Assembly: GCA_947474675.1 (NCBI GenBank) | Contig: CANJKA010000013.1 | Coordinates: 1 to 51,463, forward strand | Source: Flavobacteriales bacterium | Lineage (GTDB): Bacteria > Bacteroidota > Bacteroidia > Flavobacteriales_D > Crocinitomicaceae | Direction of reading: 5' to 3' | DNA: 51,463 nucleotides | Shown here: positions 25,243-34,164 of the stretch, piece after piece | Numbering within the stretch: the stretch's first letter is position 1 | How the letters are laid out: each line of letters opens with the position of its first letter | Position numbers and translations under genes: made by a program | Notes under the pieces: generated by a model | Seen by the model: only the letters and a program-made list of their open reading frames with translations | Databases searched by the model: none | Told to the model about the DNA's origin: nothing

Positions 25243-26006
25243 GTTCCGTTCATTTTATTTGAAAAAGTATAAGAAAGACCTATCATTAACTTCGTAGCTG
25301 AAATTTTATCTGTAAAACCAGAACTAGTTGCTGAAATTGATCCTGTAAACGTTTTATATAAACTAGGGTCATCAACTGTGCCAGGAGCTACCAAATTTGA
25401 CCACATATTGGCTGCTTCGCATTCGATAGAAAAACTTTCACTCACATTGAATTTAAAAAGCAGACCTAATTCCTCACCTAAAGAAGGACCCGAAGCAGCA
25501 TAAGTTCCATTCGATGATTTTTCACTTCCTCTACTATGAAAACCATCAACACCAATAGTCTCGTAGGTAAATCGAATTGGTGCGCCTATCACCATGTTTA
25601 TAAAAGGAGAAACTGAAAAACGTTTTTCACTATTTCCAAAATGAATACCAAATCCCCAAGAAATTGAATTAACCGCTAAATCTATTTGAGCACCAACATT
25701 AGAAGAAGAAGACAATTGAAGAATTCGTCCCGTATAATGTTGATAAGATAAACTAGTGTAATATTTAGAATTATACGTAAATCTATACCCAATATCGTAG
25801 GTAAAACGCTTTTTGAAATCGTAATCTTTCGATTTAAAATTGAAACCGTATGTGTTTTTATCATCTACATTCCAATCAGAAAATTTATAATTTCCAACAG
25901 CTTGGTATCTATAATAAAACGCTTGTTTAAAATTATCTTTTTGAGAAAATACGGATTGATTAAAGATCAAACAAAATAGGATCAGTAGTTTTTTATTAAA
26001 AAGCAT
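25230..26006 (-). CDS. Outer-membrane beta-barrel protein
   Basis: 258 residues with signal peptide (about 1-21, SVFSQ). It has alternating amphipathic strands with aromatic girdles (KQAFYYRYQAVGNYKF, FTYDIGYRFTYNSKYYTSLSYQHYTG, INSISWGFGIHFGN, FSIECEAANMW, KLMIGLSYTF), compatible with a 10-12-strand barrel. No enzyme motif is seen. It overlaps both neighbours (11 and 13 bases). Related in style to PorT/OmpW-like barrels; the ligand is unknown. Confidence 0.75.
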   Translation of the reverse strand: MLFNKKLLILFCLIFNQSVFSQKDNFKQAFYYRYQAVGNYKFSDWNVDDKNTYGFNFKSKDYDFKKRFTYDIGYRFTYNSKYYTSLSYQHYTGRILQLSSSSNVGAQIDLAVNSISWGFGIHFGNSEKRFSVSPFINMVIGAPIRFTYETIGVDGFHSRGSEKSSNGTYAASGPSLGEELGLLFKFNVSESFSIECEAANMWSNLVAPGTVDDPSLYKTFTGSISATSSGFTDKISATKLMIGLSYTFSNKMNGTWYL

Positions 26007-26691
26007 AGTCCAGATTTAAGTTAATTCCATAATGATTAATATTGTAATATTGAGATGCTTGATATCTATCAATTAAAATCTCAACAAAACCTCCACTTGT
26101 ATCAAATTCAAAGTAAGGCATAACATTAAACCTCAATTTTTGGGTAATTGGAATCCAAACATTAAATGCCATTCTTACTGAAACTTCTTTTCGATTCCCT
26201 AATACTCCATCAAAATCATTCGTTGTACCTTTTAATTCTTCTTTTAATTTAAAATTATAAAATCCAAATTCTGTTTGAATTCGCCAAACGATATCCTTAT
26301 CCTCTTTAATCGTCTTACGGTCTATCTTGTTTCCAATTCCAAAATTTATATAATAACTATTTATACATTGTACATAATTATCAGTTACTTTCACTCCTCC
26401 GAATTCATATTCCCCGCCGAATCTATTATTCTTACGAGCCCAATCAAGGCCAATATTCAACCTATTGAAGTTAAAATTAGATCCAAACGCTAAGCCACTA
26501 AAACTTTGATTTGGATTCATTTCTTTAGTAACTCCAGAATGATTATTAAATTCCCAAGCAATAGTAGATAATTCACCTTGATAAAATTGGTATCGACCAA
26601 TTCCTTCTCCCACATAAATAGACATTTGAGATTTTACTAAAAAAGGGATCAGAAAAATTGCGGAAAGAAAAAAAATCGATTTAAAATTCAT
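25996..26691 (-). CDS. Outer-membrane beta-barrel protein, first gene of the unit
   Basis: 231 residues with signal peptide (about 1-21, FLVKSQ). Strand-like blocks include SGLAFGSNFNFNRLNIGLDWARK, CINSYYINFGIGN, IVWRIQTEFGFYNFKL, VSVRMAFNVWIPITQKLRFNVMPYFEFD and the C-terminal YGINLNLDYAF with terminal Phe, the usual signal for Bam-dependent barrel insertion. Start of a three-gene overlapping unit whose products are all predicted to be in the outer membrane. Confidence 0.75.
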   Translation of the reverse strand: MNFKSIFFLSAIFLIPFLVKSQMSIYVGEGIGRYQFYQGELSTIAWEFNNHSGVTKEMNPNQSFSGLAFGSNFNFNRLNIGLDWARKNNRFGGEYEFGGVKVTDNYVQCINSYYINFGIGNKIDRKTIKEDKDIVWRIQTEFGFYNFKLKEELKGTTNDFDGVLGNRKEVSVRMAFNVWIPITQKLRFNVMPYFEFDTSGGFVEILIDRYQASQYYNINHYGINLNLDYAF

Positions 26692-27251
26692 TTTTTATTG
26701 ATTAATTTATAAAAAAACATCCGAATCACTTAAAAAAATTAAACAATCAAAAAGTTAATTTTCACAAAGTTAATTTTAATATTTTCATTTTAAATAATTT
26801 AGTTAACTATTTTACAATATTAGAAAAGAATTCATTATTTATCACTCCATTTCAAACGAATTTAAAATCTTACTAAAATTTAAGATTTACTTTTGCCTAT
26901 ACACATTTCGATAATTTAATTCTTTGATTTACTGTTTTCACTTTACTTTGAGTAAGGATATACTTCAACCTATCCACGTATAATGATCTGCTGTATAACC
27001 ACCCCAACTTCTTCTGGAATTGTAATAATGTGTAGTTTGATTTTATAGATCAGCTAAAGCTTTCCTTACGCAATAATCTTGCACCTAAAAAAGGTATAAT
27101 TATGACCTCTATTTATTGAAAAAGGTTTCATTTTTATTCAATATTCAAAATACGTTTGTCTTGTCCCTCACTCTTCTTTGATTTTTCATTCAATTAATTT
27201 GATTAATTTTACTCAAAATAATCACATTTCATCATCAATTAAAAATAATAA
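26692..27251. other. AT-rich intergenic stretch with no gene
   Basis: 560 bases between divergent genes. It contains a short direct repeat (AAGTTAATTTT near 26750 and 26769) and several broken words, but no credible frame, consensus -7 box or stable hairpin that I could identify. Confidence 0.5.
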
Positions 27252-28223
27252 ATGTCAATTTCTAACTTTCTTTTTTCTTTTTGTTGTTGCTTAACCGTAT
27301 TTGTTAATAGTCAACAATTAAATTTAAAGTCACCAACAAATGTTTCGACTATCCCCTACTTTGAAAAAAATGAATACCGTACATTTCATATAATTGAAAC
27401 AGAAGAAAGATTAGAAAATGAGGAGAAAATAGATAAAACACCTTTAACGTTTAAATACGACATCACTGTTAAAATTAAAAACAGTACCGATTCCAACTAT
27501 ACAATGGAAATGACTTATAAGAATTTTTCCATCAATAAAGAAGCTGATGACTATATTGAAGCCTTACGTAAAATCAAAGAAAATTTAACAATTCTCTATA
27601 CCACGGATGAATTTGGTCAATTTGACACTGTACTAAATTTAAAAGAATTAACTTTAAAAATGGGGTTGGCTTTTGATTTGATTTTACAAAATGAATTAGC
27701 GAAAATTGCTCCGAAAGATGATTATTTAATCCCTATCATTGAAGAACAATATAAAGAAACGAAAGAATTATACTTAAAGCCTGAAAACATTGAAATTATT
27801 CTTTTAGATGATATAGGAGTAATTCATTCTTTATATGGTGATGATCTATTTTTAAATAAATCAAAAGAGAATAAAATTGAATATGTTTTATTCAATAAAA
27901 AATCGATAAATGGAACTTCAACTTCCATTTTAAAGAGTGCCAATAAAGAAAAAAACGAGTGTAAAATTGAAATGAATGACAAACCAAATTCTGCTGATTT
28001 ACAGCTTCACATGAAGGATTTGATGGATGTTTTTGTATCCGAAGATGAAGTTGGAGAAGGAACAGTTTCTAATTTTAAATATAATAGTACAACAAAAACT
28101 ATTTATATTATGAACTTAACAAATGGCTGGATCGATCAAATTTCAATTGTTTCGAACCTAAAAACCACCTATCTAAAAGAAACAGTAAAAATCACAACCA
28201 AGAAAGAATATACCGTTTTTTGA
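27252..28223 (+). CDS. Hypothetical exported protein
   Basis: 323 residues with signal peptide (MSISNFLFSFCCCLTVFVNSQ). The mature protein is mixed alpha/beta and acidic, with no recognised motif. It has no lipobox in register and no T9SS tail. It ends KTTYLKETVKITTKKEYTVF. It may belong to the DUF6263-like group, but I cannot confirm that. It shares direction with the next small exported gene 54 bases downstream; they may be co-transcribed. Confidence 0.65.
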   Translation: MSISNFLFSFCCCLTVFVNSQQLNLKSPTNVSTIPYFEKNEYRTFHIIETEERLENEEKIDKTPLTFKYDITVKIKNSTDSNYTMEMTYKNFSINKEADDYIEALRKIKENLTILYTTDEFGQFDTVLNLKELTLKMGLAFDLILQNELAKIAPKDDYLIPIIEEQYKETKELYLKPENIEIILLDDIGVIHSLYGDDLFLNKSKENKIEYVLFNKKSINGTSTSILKSANKEKNECKIEMNDKPNSADLQLHMKDLMDVFVSEDEVGEGTVSNFKYNSTTKTIYIMNLTNGWIDQISIVSNLKTTYLKETVKITTKKEYTVF

Positions 28224-28277
28224 ATAATTAATAATTGACAAAAATAAACGTTTAGACTTGGTTGAAATCTAAAATTA

Positions 28278-28673
28278 ATGAAAGCAGTTTGTTTGTTTCT
28301 ATTTTGTTTAAATTACCTTCTTTCTTTTGGTCAGGAAGTTTATGATTCATGCGATTCGATTTATAAATCACCTGAAACTCCAGCAAATTTTAACTCTCCT
28401 GTAACGCTTGTTAGATTAACAGAGGAAATGATCCCGATAATTTATGAAGGCATTCAACAAGATGAAATTATATCAAACGCTGAAATTCAATTTACAGTCA
28501 ATTCAAAAGGTAAAATAATTGACATCAATTTTCCTAGATTAGTTGTCAATGAAACTTGTAAAGAAAAACTAAGAAAAATTCTTTCAGGAATATCTCCCTT
28601 AATTCCAGCTACAAATAACGGTAAAAATGTTTGTTCGGTTTATCAATTTAAAACCTATATTCGCTTAGAATAA
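28278..28673 (+). CDS. Small exported protein with TonB C-terminal-like domain
   Basis: 131 residues with signal peptide (about 1-18, LLSFGQ). The body (about 45-130) has the order 'EISNAEIQFTVNSKGKIIDINFPRLV..CKEKLRKILSGISPLIPATNNGKNVCSVYQFKTYIRLE', which resembles the C-terminal domain of TonB energy transducers: a strand with V-x-x-x-G-x-I, helix, W/L-x-P-A-x-x-x-G-K. It has no membrane anchor or proline-rich linker, so it is a stand-alone periplasmic version. Two cysteines (about 97 and 116) may form a disulfide. Confidence 0.6.
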   Translation: MKAVCLFLFCLNYLLSFGQEVYDSCDSIYKSPETPANFNSPVTLVRLTEEMIPIIYEGIQQDEIISNAEIQFTVNSKGKIIDINFPRLVVNETCKEKLRKILSGISPLIPATNNGKNVCSVYQFKTYIRLE

Positions 28674-28688
28674 AAAACTTATTTTGAT

Positions 28689-29114
28689 TTAGATAGTCCC
28701 TTTTTCAGATTTTACTGATTTCAAAACTTCAATTTCAGGACTTCCTATTTTCACTTCTTCAACGACTTCAATTGGAGTAATAACTTCAGGAGCTAAAGGT
28801 TCAGAAATTTCAATTTTCTTAGGTGCCGTGTAGTTGATGATATCATCCATTTCAACCATTTGTTGATCTAACGGTCTTTGAATTTCTTCTACTGTGTCAG
28901 AAATTATGCTTGTTAAATTTAAATCTTTTTTAATATCCATTCCTGACTTCTTAATTTCCCCTTGCAAATCAGAAGAAGCTTGCTTGATTTGATACATTGT
29001 TTTACCAAATGTCTTAGCAATACCAGGAATACTTTTAGATCCAAAAAACATTAGGATAAACACTAAAATAAGAAGTACTTCTGACCCAGCTATGTCGTTT
29101 AAAAATAAAAGCAT
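28689..29114 (-). CDS. tatA: TatA/TatE-type twin-arginine translocase subunit
   Basis: 141 residues. One N-terminal membrane helix (about 10-25, VLLILVFILMFFGSK) is followed by the FG hinge and an amphipathic helix SIPGIAKTFGKTMYQIKQASSDL, the TatA signature. The tail after about 60 is long, acidic and Pro/Glu-rich (EISEPLAPEVITPIEVVEEV), longer than in most TatA proteins. TatA forms the pore of the Tat pathway; tatC is not in this window. A minus-strand TAATTTTG box lies at 29138-29145. Confidence 0.85.
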   Translation of the reverse strand: MLLFLNDIAGSEVLLILVFILMFFGSKSIPGIAKTFGKTMYQIKQASSDLQGEIKKSGMDIKKDLNLTSIISDTVEEIQRPLDQQMVEMDDIINYTAPKKIEISEPLAPEVITPIEVVEEVKIGSPEIEVLKSVKSEKGTI

Positions 29115-29137
29115 ATTTAAATTTCTTTAATTACTTG

Positions 29138-29145
29138 CAAAATTA
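29138..29145 (-). promoter_or_regulatory. -7 box for tatA
   Basis: Minus-strand TAATTTTG matches TAnnTTTG, 24 bases upstream of the tatA ATG. The fold-back element begins 50 bases farther upstream. Confidence 0.55.
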
Positions 29146-29175
29146 CTCATTTTATTTGGTTTGATATAAAATTAC

Positions 29176-29195
29176 CCTGATTTATAATCGATAAT
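29176..29195 (+). repeat. 20-bp direct repeat left of fold-back copy 1
   Basis: Identical to 29658-29677 on the right of the element. Could be a long target duplication or the right-end remnant of an earlier copy. Confidence 0.7.
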
Positions 29196-29657
29196 GGGAT
29201 AAAATTATTTTGAGGTGCTAGAACGTATAAAACGAATTTTCATTAATTTAGTTATGAATAGAATTATCGTTTGATAATATTTTTATTTATGAGCATTAAC
29301 CCCTGTAAGGGTGTCATCTGTTAACGATGGGCAAAGTCCATCGAAAGAAGAAAATCACTAACATTAATAAAGCCGAAAGGGTATAATATAAGTATGGGAC
29401 AATTATTCTTAAAAAAAACAGGATGATCATAAGGCTTTTTTGAAAAAACAAAAAGTAAAATAAATGAATAATATGATTGGTATTAATATAGCGTTGAATA
29501 TCAAGCCCTTTCAGGGCTTTTAGTAGTGTGGATCTTCTGATCAATAGGGCTTTGCCCAATGTTTATATATTACACCCTTTCAGGGCTGTGAATAATAGTA
29601 AACATGATTGAATTTAAATTATAATTTTAACCACATCACCTCAAAATAAAATAATCT
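29196..29657. repeat. Fold-back non-coding element, copy 1
   Basis: About 462 bp, roughly 97% identical to copy 2 at 34165-34629 by eye (first ~100 bp identical) and in the same orientation. Terminal inverted repeats of about 22 bp: GGGAT...TTATTTTGAGGTG at the left, its complement at the right, with three mismatches in copy 2. The arms are subterminal mirror images: CCCTGAAAGGGTGT blocks, GGGCAAAG blocks, then a second CTGAAAGGG block, each recurring in reverse order on the other arm. In this copy the first block is altered (CCCCTGTAAGGG) and the AAGCCCT/AGGGCTT hairpin (about 29499-29518) is intact. No transposase is encoded. The 20 bases left of it (29176-29195) recur exactly to its right (29658-29677). 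Confidence 0.85.
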
Positions 29658-29677
29658 CCTGATTTATAATCGATAAT
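29658..29677 (+). repeat. 20-bp direct repeat right of fold-back copy 1
   Basis: Exact second copy of 29176-29195. Its last base is the first base of the thioesterase stop codon on the minus strand. Confidence 0.7.
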
Positions 29678-30126
29678 CAATACCCTGCTTTTTCCTTTGG
29701 ATAAGCGTTAAAAGTTCCCATTCCTTTCGCGACCAAAACATCATTTTGATTTTTAATCTCAGCTTCTGTGACAATGATTCTTTTCCCTCTAGATAATACA
29801 ATCGCTTTTCCAATTAAAATATCACCTGGACGAACAGGAGCTAAAAAATTCAATTTCATTTCTACGGTTGAAACGATATTTCCGTCGATACACGTTAGAG
29901 AAAGAGCAGCAATACCTAAAACAGAATCCATCAAGGCTGAAACAACACCTCCGTGAGCCGCATAAGGAGTTGCTAAATGTTTTTCGTTTATTTCAATTTT
30001 ACATTCTAATTCTCCAGGTCCAAAAATTTCAAAACTCATTTCGATTAAACGCCCAAAATTATTTCCTTCTTTGTAAGCAAGAATAATTGGATCGAAATTT
30101 AAGGGATGTATAACTAATTGACTCAT
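29677..30126 (-). CDS. PaaI-family hotdog thioesterase
   Basis: 149 residues, the usual hotdog-fold length. The motif HGGVVSALMDSVLGIAAL (about 57-74) is the PaaI/YbgC-type HGG-x-x-x-x-x-x-D catalytic segment, and later VSTVEMKLNFLAPVRPGDILIGKAIVLSRGKRIIVTEAEI is standard. It hydrolyses acyl-CoA thioesters in the cytoplasm; chain specificity unknown. It overlaps the mscS gene by 4 bases. The fold-back element lies immediately past its stop codon. Confidence 0.9.
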   Translation of the reverse strand: MSQLVIHPLNFDPIILAYKEGNNFGRLIEMSFEIFGPGELECKIEINEKHLATPYAAHGGVVSALMDSVLGIAALSLTCIDGNIVSTVEMKLNFLAPVRPGDILIGKAIVLSRGKRIIVTEAEIKNQNDVLVAKGMGTFNAYPKEKAGY

Positions 30127-31013
30127 AGTATTGGCTCTGCTGTTACTTGAATATTTGAATGAGGTAAATGTAAGCCAGCTAATTCAAATTCTTTGTAAAC
30201 TCTTTCATTCATTAAATAAAACACATCCCAATAATCTGTTGTTTCCGTCCAAACTCTAACGCTAATATCAACTGAATTATTTGTTAAAGCCTCAACGCCA
30301 ATAAATGGGATTGGATCTTTTAAAATCCGAACATCCTCTTCAATAAATTTAGAAATTAATTCTTTCGCCACTTTCATATCATCACCATACGAGATACTGA
30401 TTAACCAATCAACTCTTCTTTTTTCAGCTTTTGTGAAATTGGTAATGTTCCCATTTGCAACTGGACCATTCGGTAATATGATGATTTTATTATCAGAAGT
30501 ATGTAAATACGTATTAAATATTTGAATTTCTTTTACCGTTCCTTGTTCTCCTTGCGTCAGAATAAAATCACCAACTTTAAAAGGTTTAAAAATTAAGATC
30601 ATCACTCCTCCAGCAAAATTTGACAAGGTTCCAGAAAAAGCCAAACCAACAGCTAAACCTGCAGCTCCTAATATGGTGACAAAAGATGTCATTTCTACAC
30701 CTAACTGGGTTATACTTGTAACAGCAATCAGGACTTTTAAAACCATTGAAAGTAAACTTGATAAAAAAGTGACCAAACTTTCATCTGTTTTACTTTTTCT
30801 TAAAATTTTCTTTAAAGCCTTAACAACTAGTTTAACTAGCCAAAAACCTATAACAACAATTAAAATTGCTAACAAAAGATTAATTCCAATCTTTACAAGA
30901 AATTCGTTTATATCTGAATATTTTACACCAAAAATCGATTGTGGTTTGATCTCTTTCACAAGTTTATTTTTGTTTATTTCGTTTAAAATTTCTTTACCTA
31001 TTACAAGAAGCAT
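30123..31013 (-). CDS. MscS-family mechanosensitive channel
   Basis: 296 residues. Three transmembrane helices (about 41-64, 83-105 and the pore helix about 109-140). The pore helix is rich in Gly/Ala as in MscS (TILGAAGLAVGLAFSGTLSNFAGGVMILIFKPFKVGDFI). The beta-domain (about 145-195, GEQGTVKEIQIFNTYLHTSDNKIIILPNGPVANGNITNF) and C-terminal cage domain follow. It releases solutes under hypo-osmotic stress at the inner membrane. First gene of a two-gene unit with the thioesterase; minus-strand -7 box at 31029-31036. Confidence 0.94.
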   Translation of the reverse strand: MLLVIGKEILNEINKNKLVKEIKPQSIFGVKYSDINEFLVKIGINLLLAILIVVIGFWLVKLVVKALKKILRKSKTDESLVTFLSSLLSMVLKVLIAVTSITQLGVEMTSFVTILGAAGLAVGLAFSGTLSNFAGGVMILIFKPFKVGDFILTQGEQGTVKEIQIFNTYLHTSDNKIIILPNGPVANGNITNFTKAEKRRVDWLISISYGDDMKVAKELISKFIEEDVRILKDPIPFIGVEALTNNSVDISVRVWTETTDYWDVFYLMNERVYKEFELAGLHLPHSNIQVTAEPIL

Positions 31014-31028
31014 ATTTTATTTTTTGTA

Positions 31029-31036
31029 CAAAAATA
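31029..31036 (-). promoter_or_regulatory. -7 box for the mscS-thioesterase unit
   Basis: Minus-strand TATTTTTG matches TAnnTTTG, 16 bases upstream of the mscS-type ATG. Confidence 0.55.
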
Positions 31037-31102
31037 GAACATGTAAGAAGATAAATGAATAAATTCGCTTGATTAAATGTTATTTTTTATTAAAACTTGA
31101 TT

Positions 31103-31870
31103 ATGTTTTTTATACTTTCAAAAGTATTCCTCATGTTCCTTTACCCATTTACTTGGTTTATACTTTGTTTAGCAGGCTTTTTGTTTTTCAAAAAGGAAAA
31201 ATGGAAAAAGAGAAGTAAAATTGGAGCTATCGTTATTTTCTTAGTTTTTTCAAATACCGCTATTTATTTGGAATGCATCAAAAGATGGGAAATTCACGGT
31301 ACGCGTATTGAAAATGTAAAAAATTACGATGTTGGAATTGTTTTAGGAGGAATGTTCGAATACAATGCTGACTTAGATGTAATATGTCCGAATTATCATG
31401 CTGACAGAATATTTCAAGCCATTAACCTTTATAAAAAAGGGAAAATTAAAAAGATATTAATTTCGGGAGATTCAGGATACGTCACGGGAAGAGGTTTGAA
31501 GGAAGCCTTACAAGTTCGAGAATTGTTGATTGGTTGGGGAATTCCAGCAATTGATTTATTGGTTGAAACGAAATCGAAAAACACCCATGAAAATGCAACC
31601 GAAACAAAAAAAGTATTACAACGTTCTTATCCTCATTTAGAAAAAAGACTATTGATTACTTCTGGAATGCACATTAGAAGAGCGAGAGCTTGTTTTTTGA
31701 AAGAAAACTTCCCTTGTGATACGTATTCAACAGATCTTCTTACAGGACCAACTTCAAATTATTTTTGGGACCAATATATTATTCCTGATTGGTCAACTCT
31801 TTTTGGCTGGAATAAAATGGTGAAAGAATGGATTGGGTATGCTGTTTATGATATGACTGGGTATATATGA
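31103..31870 (+). CDS. YdcF/SanA-like DUF218 membrane protein
   Basis: About 255 residues from the ATG at 31103; a TTG two codons earlier is possible. Two N-terminal hydrophobic segments (about 3-30 and 36-55) are followed by the DUF218 domain: VGIVLGGMFEYN, RIFQAINLYKKGKIKKILISGD, ETKSKNTHENATETKKVL and LLITSGMHIRRARACFLK. DUF218 proteins such as ElyC and SanA affect envelope integrity and cell-wall precursor use; the reaction is not settled. Divergent from mscS. Confidence 0.88.
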   Translation: MFFILSKVFLMFLYPFTWFILCLAGFLFFKKEKWKKRSKIGAIVIFLVFSNTAIYLECIKRWEIHGTRIENVKNYDVGIVLGGMFEYNADLDVICPNYHADRIFQAINLYKKGKIKKILISGDSGYVTGRGLKEALQVRELLIGWGIPAIDLLVETKSKNTHENATETKKVLQRSYPHLEKRLLITSGMHIRRARACFLKENFPCDTYSTDLLTGPTSNYFWDQYIIPDWSTLFGWNKMVKEWIGYAVYDMTGYI

Positions 31871-31896
31871 GAACCTTCATTTATTCTTTTTTTTTG

Positions 31897-31904
31897 TATA
31901 TTTG
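31897..31904 (+). promoter_or_regulatory. -7 box for the Rpn-type gene
   Basis: TATATTTG matches TAnnTTTG, 20 bases before the ATG at 31925. Confidence 0.6.
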
Positions 31905-31924
31905 TTATTCTAAAAATAGAAAAC

Positions 31925-32788
31925 ATGCGGTATCTTGATCCAAAAAATGATTTAACGTTTAAAAAAATATTTGGACAACATCCTCATTTATTAAAAAGTT
32001 TCTTGAATGCAGTAATGCCACTTGATGACGATAAAAAAATTGTTTCTTTAGAATATTTACCCGTTGAGTTGGTTCCTGAAATTCCAATGTTTAAAAATTC
32101 AATTGTCGATGTTCGATGTGTTGATCAAAAAGGGCAACAATTCATAGTCGAAATGCAAATGCTTTGGACAGACAGTTTTAAAAGTCGAGTATTGTTTAAT
32201 GCATCAAAAGCATATATAAAACAAACGAAAAGAGGAGTTCAATACAAAGGTTTACAACCGGTATATTCGTTAAACATTATAAACGAAAACTTTGACAACA
32301 AACTAGAAAACTACATTCATCATTACAAAATCATCCATACGGAGGACAGTGAAAGTGTAATTGAAGGTCTGGAATTTGTATTTATTGAACTACCAAAATT
32401 CAAAGCAAATCATTTTACGGATAAAAAATTACAAGTGTTATGGTTGAGGTTTTTATCTGAAATAAATGATAATCAAGAAGAAATATCTCAAGATTTTTTA
32501 GATGTTCCTGAATTAAAAGAAGCAGCAGATTTAATCTTAGAAAGCGGTTTCACTAAAGGAGAACTCGAAACTTACGACAAATACTGGGATTATATTAGCA
32601 CTGAAAAGACTATAAAAGCGGATGCTTATGGGAATGGTGTTGAAATTGGTCTTGGAATTGGTATGGACCAAGGAATCGAAAAAGGGATTAGAAATGTAGC
32701 AAAAAACCTTAAAAATTCTGGCATGTCAATTTTAGAAATTTCTAAAGTAACAGGACTGAGTAAGAAAGAAATCGAAGGATTGATTTAA
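31925..32788 (+). CDS. Rpn-family recombination-promoting nuclease / PD-(D/E)XK putative transposase
   Basis: 287 residues. MRYLDPKNDLTFKKIFGQHPHLLKSFLNA is the typical N terminus of the PF12784-like family. The nuclease core is Asp62 (VDVRC) with E76-x-Q78 (FIVEMQ), the D...ExQ variant of the PD-(D/E)XK active site. The C-terminal part ends in a small helix-turn-helix-like segment (SILEISKVTGLSKKEIEGLI). E. coli Rpn proteins promote RecA-independent recombination and degrade DNA; whether this copy moves itself is not known. It has its own promoter and lies between the two fold-back elements, but nothing in the sequence shows that it acts on them. Confidence 0.88.
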   Translation: MRYLDPKNDLTFKKIFGQHPHLLKSFLNAVMPLDDDKKIVSLEYLPVELVPEIPMFKNSIVDVRCVDQKGQQFIVEMQMLWTDSFKSRVLFNASKAYIKQTKRGVQYKGLQPVYSLNIINENFDNKLENYIHHYKIIHTEDSESVIEGLEFVFIELPKFKANHFTDKKLQVLWLRFLSEINDNQEEISQDFLDVPELKEAADLILESGFTKGELETYDKYWDYISTEKTIKADAYGNGVEIGLGIGMDQGIEKGIRNVAKNLKNSGMSILEISKVTGLSKKEIEGLI

Positions 32789-32813
32789 CTAATTTCAATC
32801 AAAGAATAATCTA

Positions 32814-33479
32814 TCATTTTCTTTTCCCTGTAAAAATCTGAAATCCTAATCCAGCTGAATAGGATATTTCATCCAAAGATGTCGGTTGATATGGATTTAA
32901 TTGATGAATATATCTTGCTTCGGCAAAGAAATGACAGTATTTATAGAAATAGTACTGAAATCCAATAGAAATACCAACATGAGGAATATACTGAACCGTT
33001 GGATGATTAAAATCAGGAGCAAAGGTTTCCAATAAAGAGTTTATGTGTAATTGAGTAACTCCAGTAAAAACTCCTACAAAAGGACTCATTGGTTTTTTAA
33101 GGAAATGGCGGTTGAATCCTGCACTCAATTGTTTGGTTTTCAACATTGAATTATAAGGACTGTTTTTTTCTCCAACAAGTGAATAAATATCTCCTCTGAA
33201 TGAATAATTATTTGAGAAAAAATATTCTGCATTTCCACCTACATAATAATGAGAGATAGAATTATTTAACATATTTGCTTTGTACAAAGAACCAGTTGCT
33301 TTTAGAGTTCCTGTTCTGTAGTCAATTGTCATAGAAGGATTATACTTTAGTAAAGTTGTGAAGTTTTTAGAAACCATCCCTTTTAAAGATCCACTACTAT
33401 TTTTTCCAACAAGAGAAAAATTTTGTGCATTCACAACAGTTGAAAAACACAAGAATAAGACGATTATTTTCTTCCCCAT
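32814..33479 (-). CDS. Outer-membrane beta-barrel protein
   Basis: 221 residues with signal peptide (about 1-18, STVVNAQ). Strand-like segments include ISHYYVGGNAEYFFSNNYSFRGDIYSLVG, QLSAGFNRHFLKKPMSPFVGVFTGVTQL, HVGISIGFQYYFYKYCHFFAEARYIHQL and SAGLGFQIFTGKRK. Fits an 8-strand OmpX/OmpA-like barrel. Its start overlaps the end of the upstream barrel gene by 16 bases, so the pair is co-translated. Confidence 0.75.
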   Translation of the reverse strand: MGKKIIVLFLCFSTVVNAQNFSLVGKNSSGSLKGMVSKNFTTLLKYNPSMTIDYRTGTLKATGSLYKANMLNNSISHYYVGGNAEYFFSNNYSFRGDIYSLVGEKNSPYNSMLKTKQLSAGFNRHFLKKPMSPFVGVFTGVTQLHINSLLETFAPDFNHPTVQYIPHVGISIGFQYYFYKYCHFFAEARYIHQLNPYQPTSLDEISYSAGLGFQIFTGKRK

Positions 33480-34087
33480 AATTTCCCGATTTTATAATTA
33501 AACCCAACTGTTATTAATAAGTGACCTTCTGACAACGCACCTTTTTCTTTCACAAATTCAACTTGCGAATTCACAACTTCTGATTCTAAATGAGTCCCTA
33601 AATGCATCATGTATTGTGCTTGAAAAATCATATCGAAACGAGGGGTAAAATAATAGTGTGTTCCTATTCCCCCTTGAACTGCTGAACTCCATCGATCAGC
33701 ATTGTGATTAAAATCTTTTAAATCAACATATTGACTATAATCAAAACAATGTCCTGCTAATACATAAGGTTTAAATCCTTTATTTTGAAAGTTAAAAGGA
33801 TAAAAAAGTACACTCCAGCCAATATGAAAATCATTTCTTTTCAAAGATTCTGTTGTTGACATAATATAATCTGCAAACCAATCTGTATTAACTCGATCAG
33901 ATAAACGAATTCTAAAATCTCCACCTGTTCCCATACCTGGAAGTCCTGTACTTGTGTTGTCAAAAAAACTTGTGGTTGAACGAATACCAAGAGTGAAGTC
34001 ACCTGCCGAATTATTCTTCGTTAATTCTTCTTGAGCATTGCTAATTGAAACGATCAAACAACAATAAATTAGTGCAATATATCTCAT
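33464..34087 (-). CDS. Outer-membrane beta-barrel protein, upstream partner
   Basis: 207 residues with signal peptide (about 1-18, SISNAQ). Barrel-like strands: GDFTLGIRSTTSFFDN, FRIRLSDRVNTDWFADYIM, FHIGWSVLFYPFNFQNKGFKPYVLAGHCFDYSQY, SAVQGGIGTHYYFTPRFDMIFQAQYMMHLGTH and LLITVGFNYKIGKLWGRK. Its 3' end overlaps the next barrel gene. The second fold-back element begins 77 bases upstream of its start and may carry or displace its promoter; I found no consensus -7 box between them. Confidence 0.75.
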   Translation of the reverse strand: MRYIALIYCCLIVSISNAQEELTKNNSAGDFTLGIRSTTSFFDNTSTGLPGMGTGGDFRIRLSDRVNTDWFADYIMSTTESLKRNDFHIGWSVLFYPFNFQNKGFKPYVLAGHCFDYSQYVDLKDFNHNADRWSSAVQGGIGTHYYFTPRFDMIFQAQYMMHLGTHLESEVVNSQVEFVKEKGALSEGHLLITVGFNYKIGKLWGRK

Positions 34088-34164
34088 AGTAAGTCGATTT
34101 TATTTTCCTTAACGGTTTTAAATATACAAATATTATAAACAAGATAATTTTTATAAAGGTTTAC

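Noticed and set aside
29314..29559. 81-residue frame on the minus strand
   Set aside because: It lies wholly in fold-back copy 1; the matching region of copy 2 has indels that break the frame, so it is not coding.
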